The notes below the pieces were generated by a model. It saw only the letters and a program-made list of their open reading frames with translations. It was not told the DNA's origin and did no database searches. Shown piece by piece: positions 13,627 to 14,002 of a DNA stretch of 14,002 bases; position 1 is the first letter of the stretch, and each line of letters begins with the position of its first letter. The translations under genes and the position numbers were made by a program. The stretch is from Christensenella sp. UBA3798 (GTDB taxonomy: Bacteria > Bacillota > Clostridia > Christensenellales > CAG-1252), in NCBI GenBank assembly GCA_002368735.1, contig DFEQ01000018.1, positions 1-14,002 of the forward strand, written 5' to 3'.

Positions 13627-14002
13627 ATCAAAGACTATCAAATCAACGAGCAGATCCGTGACAGACAGGTCACACTCATTGACCAAGAGGGCAAGAACCT
13701 CGGCGTGATGAGCGCATACGACGCGCAGAAGATCGCCGACGAGCAAGGGCTCGATCTTGTAAAGATCGCCCCTCAGTCCACGCCGCCCATCTGCAAGCTT
13801 ATGGACTACGATAAATTCCGCTTCGACTCTATCAAGAAGGAGAAGGAAGCCAAGAAGAATCAAAAGATCGTCAAAATCAAGGAAGTCCAGCTCAGTATCG
13901 TGATAGACGTCGGTGACATCAACGTAAAGGCAAAAAAGGCAAACGGCTTCATCGCAGACGGGGACAAAGTGCGCGTGGTCATCAGGATGCGCGGCAGACA
14001 GA
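13627..14002 (+). CDS. infC: InfC: translation initiation factor IF-3, ATC start, 3' partial
   Basis: IF-3 binds the 30S subunit, prevents premature subunit joining and checks start codon and initiator tRNA. The visible 125 codons cover the N-terminal domain (INEQIRDRQVTLID, PPICKLMDYDKFRF), the lysine-rich linker (IKKEKEAKKNQKIVKIKEVQ) and the start of the C-terminal domain, up to VRVVIRMRGRQ. The frame has a TAG at 13612 and then no ATG, GTG or TTG before the conserved N-terminus. ATC at 13627 lies 8 bases after TAGGAGG (13612-13618) and gives the family start MKDYQINEQIR. ATG at 13619 touches the Shine-Dalgarno site and is in another frame. Noncanonical starts (AUU) are known for infC in E. 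coli and bacilli and make IF-3 limit its own synthesis; AUC should act alike. rpmI and rplT would be expected beyond the window. Confidence 0.93.
   Translation, partial: MKDYQINEQIRDRQVTLIDQEGKNLGVMSAYDAQKIADEQGLDLVKIAPQSTPPICKLMDYDKFRFDSIKKEKEAKKNQKIVKIKEVQLSIVIDVGDINVKAKKANGFIADGDKVRVVIRMRGRQ

Noticed and set aside
13619..13709. ATG at 13619 as infC start
   Set aside because: It is out of frame with IF-3, abuts AGGAGG with no spacing, and its frame stops after about 29 codons.

Overview
The window reads as a housekeeping stretch from an endospore-forming-type Bacillota genome, most likely an uncultured Clostridia lineage of moderate GC. The evidence is gene order: coaBC-priA-def-fmt-rsmB-rlmN, then rpe-thiN-spoVM, then rpmB on the opposite strand, then asp23/yloU-fakA, which follows the Bacillus/Clostridium core order. 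It is supported by strong Shine-Dalgarno sites, a T-box riboswitch before thrS, CCA encoded in all three tRNA genes, and a noncanonical infC start codon. I see no integrase, transposase, CRISPR array or defence gene.

Positions 1-8364 form one dense plus-strand run. coaBC (cut at its 5' end), priA, def, fmt, rsmB, rlmN, rpe and thiN are separated by at most 16 bases, and four junctions are 4-base ATGA overlaps. The run serves coenzyme A synthesis, replication restart, formyl-methionine addition and removal, rRNA methylation, pentose phosphate interconversion and thiamine diphosphate formation. It ends in a 27-codon gene with a TTG start that I identify as spoVM. A bidirectional terminator follows, shared with the convergent rpmB.

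Positions 8408-10793 hold rpmB (minus strand) and the divergent pair asp23/yloU and fakA. The 187-base divergent intergenic region carries one good promoter for each direction. Positions 10812-11529 are an RNA region: a promoter, tRNA-Gly(GCC), a 197-base spacer with repeats, tRNA-Cys(GCA), tRNA-Leu(TAA), and a complete threonine T-box leader that starts 7 bases after tRNA-Leu. thrS follows, with editing and catalytic residues intact.

The window ends with infC (3' truncated). It has its own promoter, an attenuator-like leader, and an apparent ATC start codon; no ATG, GTG or TTG is available in frame near the ribosome binding site. No wholly new system is visible. The most useful observations are the easily missed genes (spoVM, infC), the two leader RNAs, a 14-base sequence shared by two promoters, the tRNA-derived repeats, and the absence of the usual prpC-prkC-rsgA block between rlmN and rpe.
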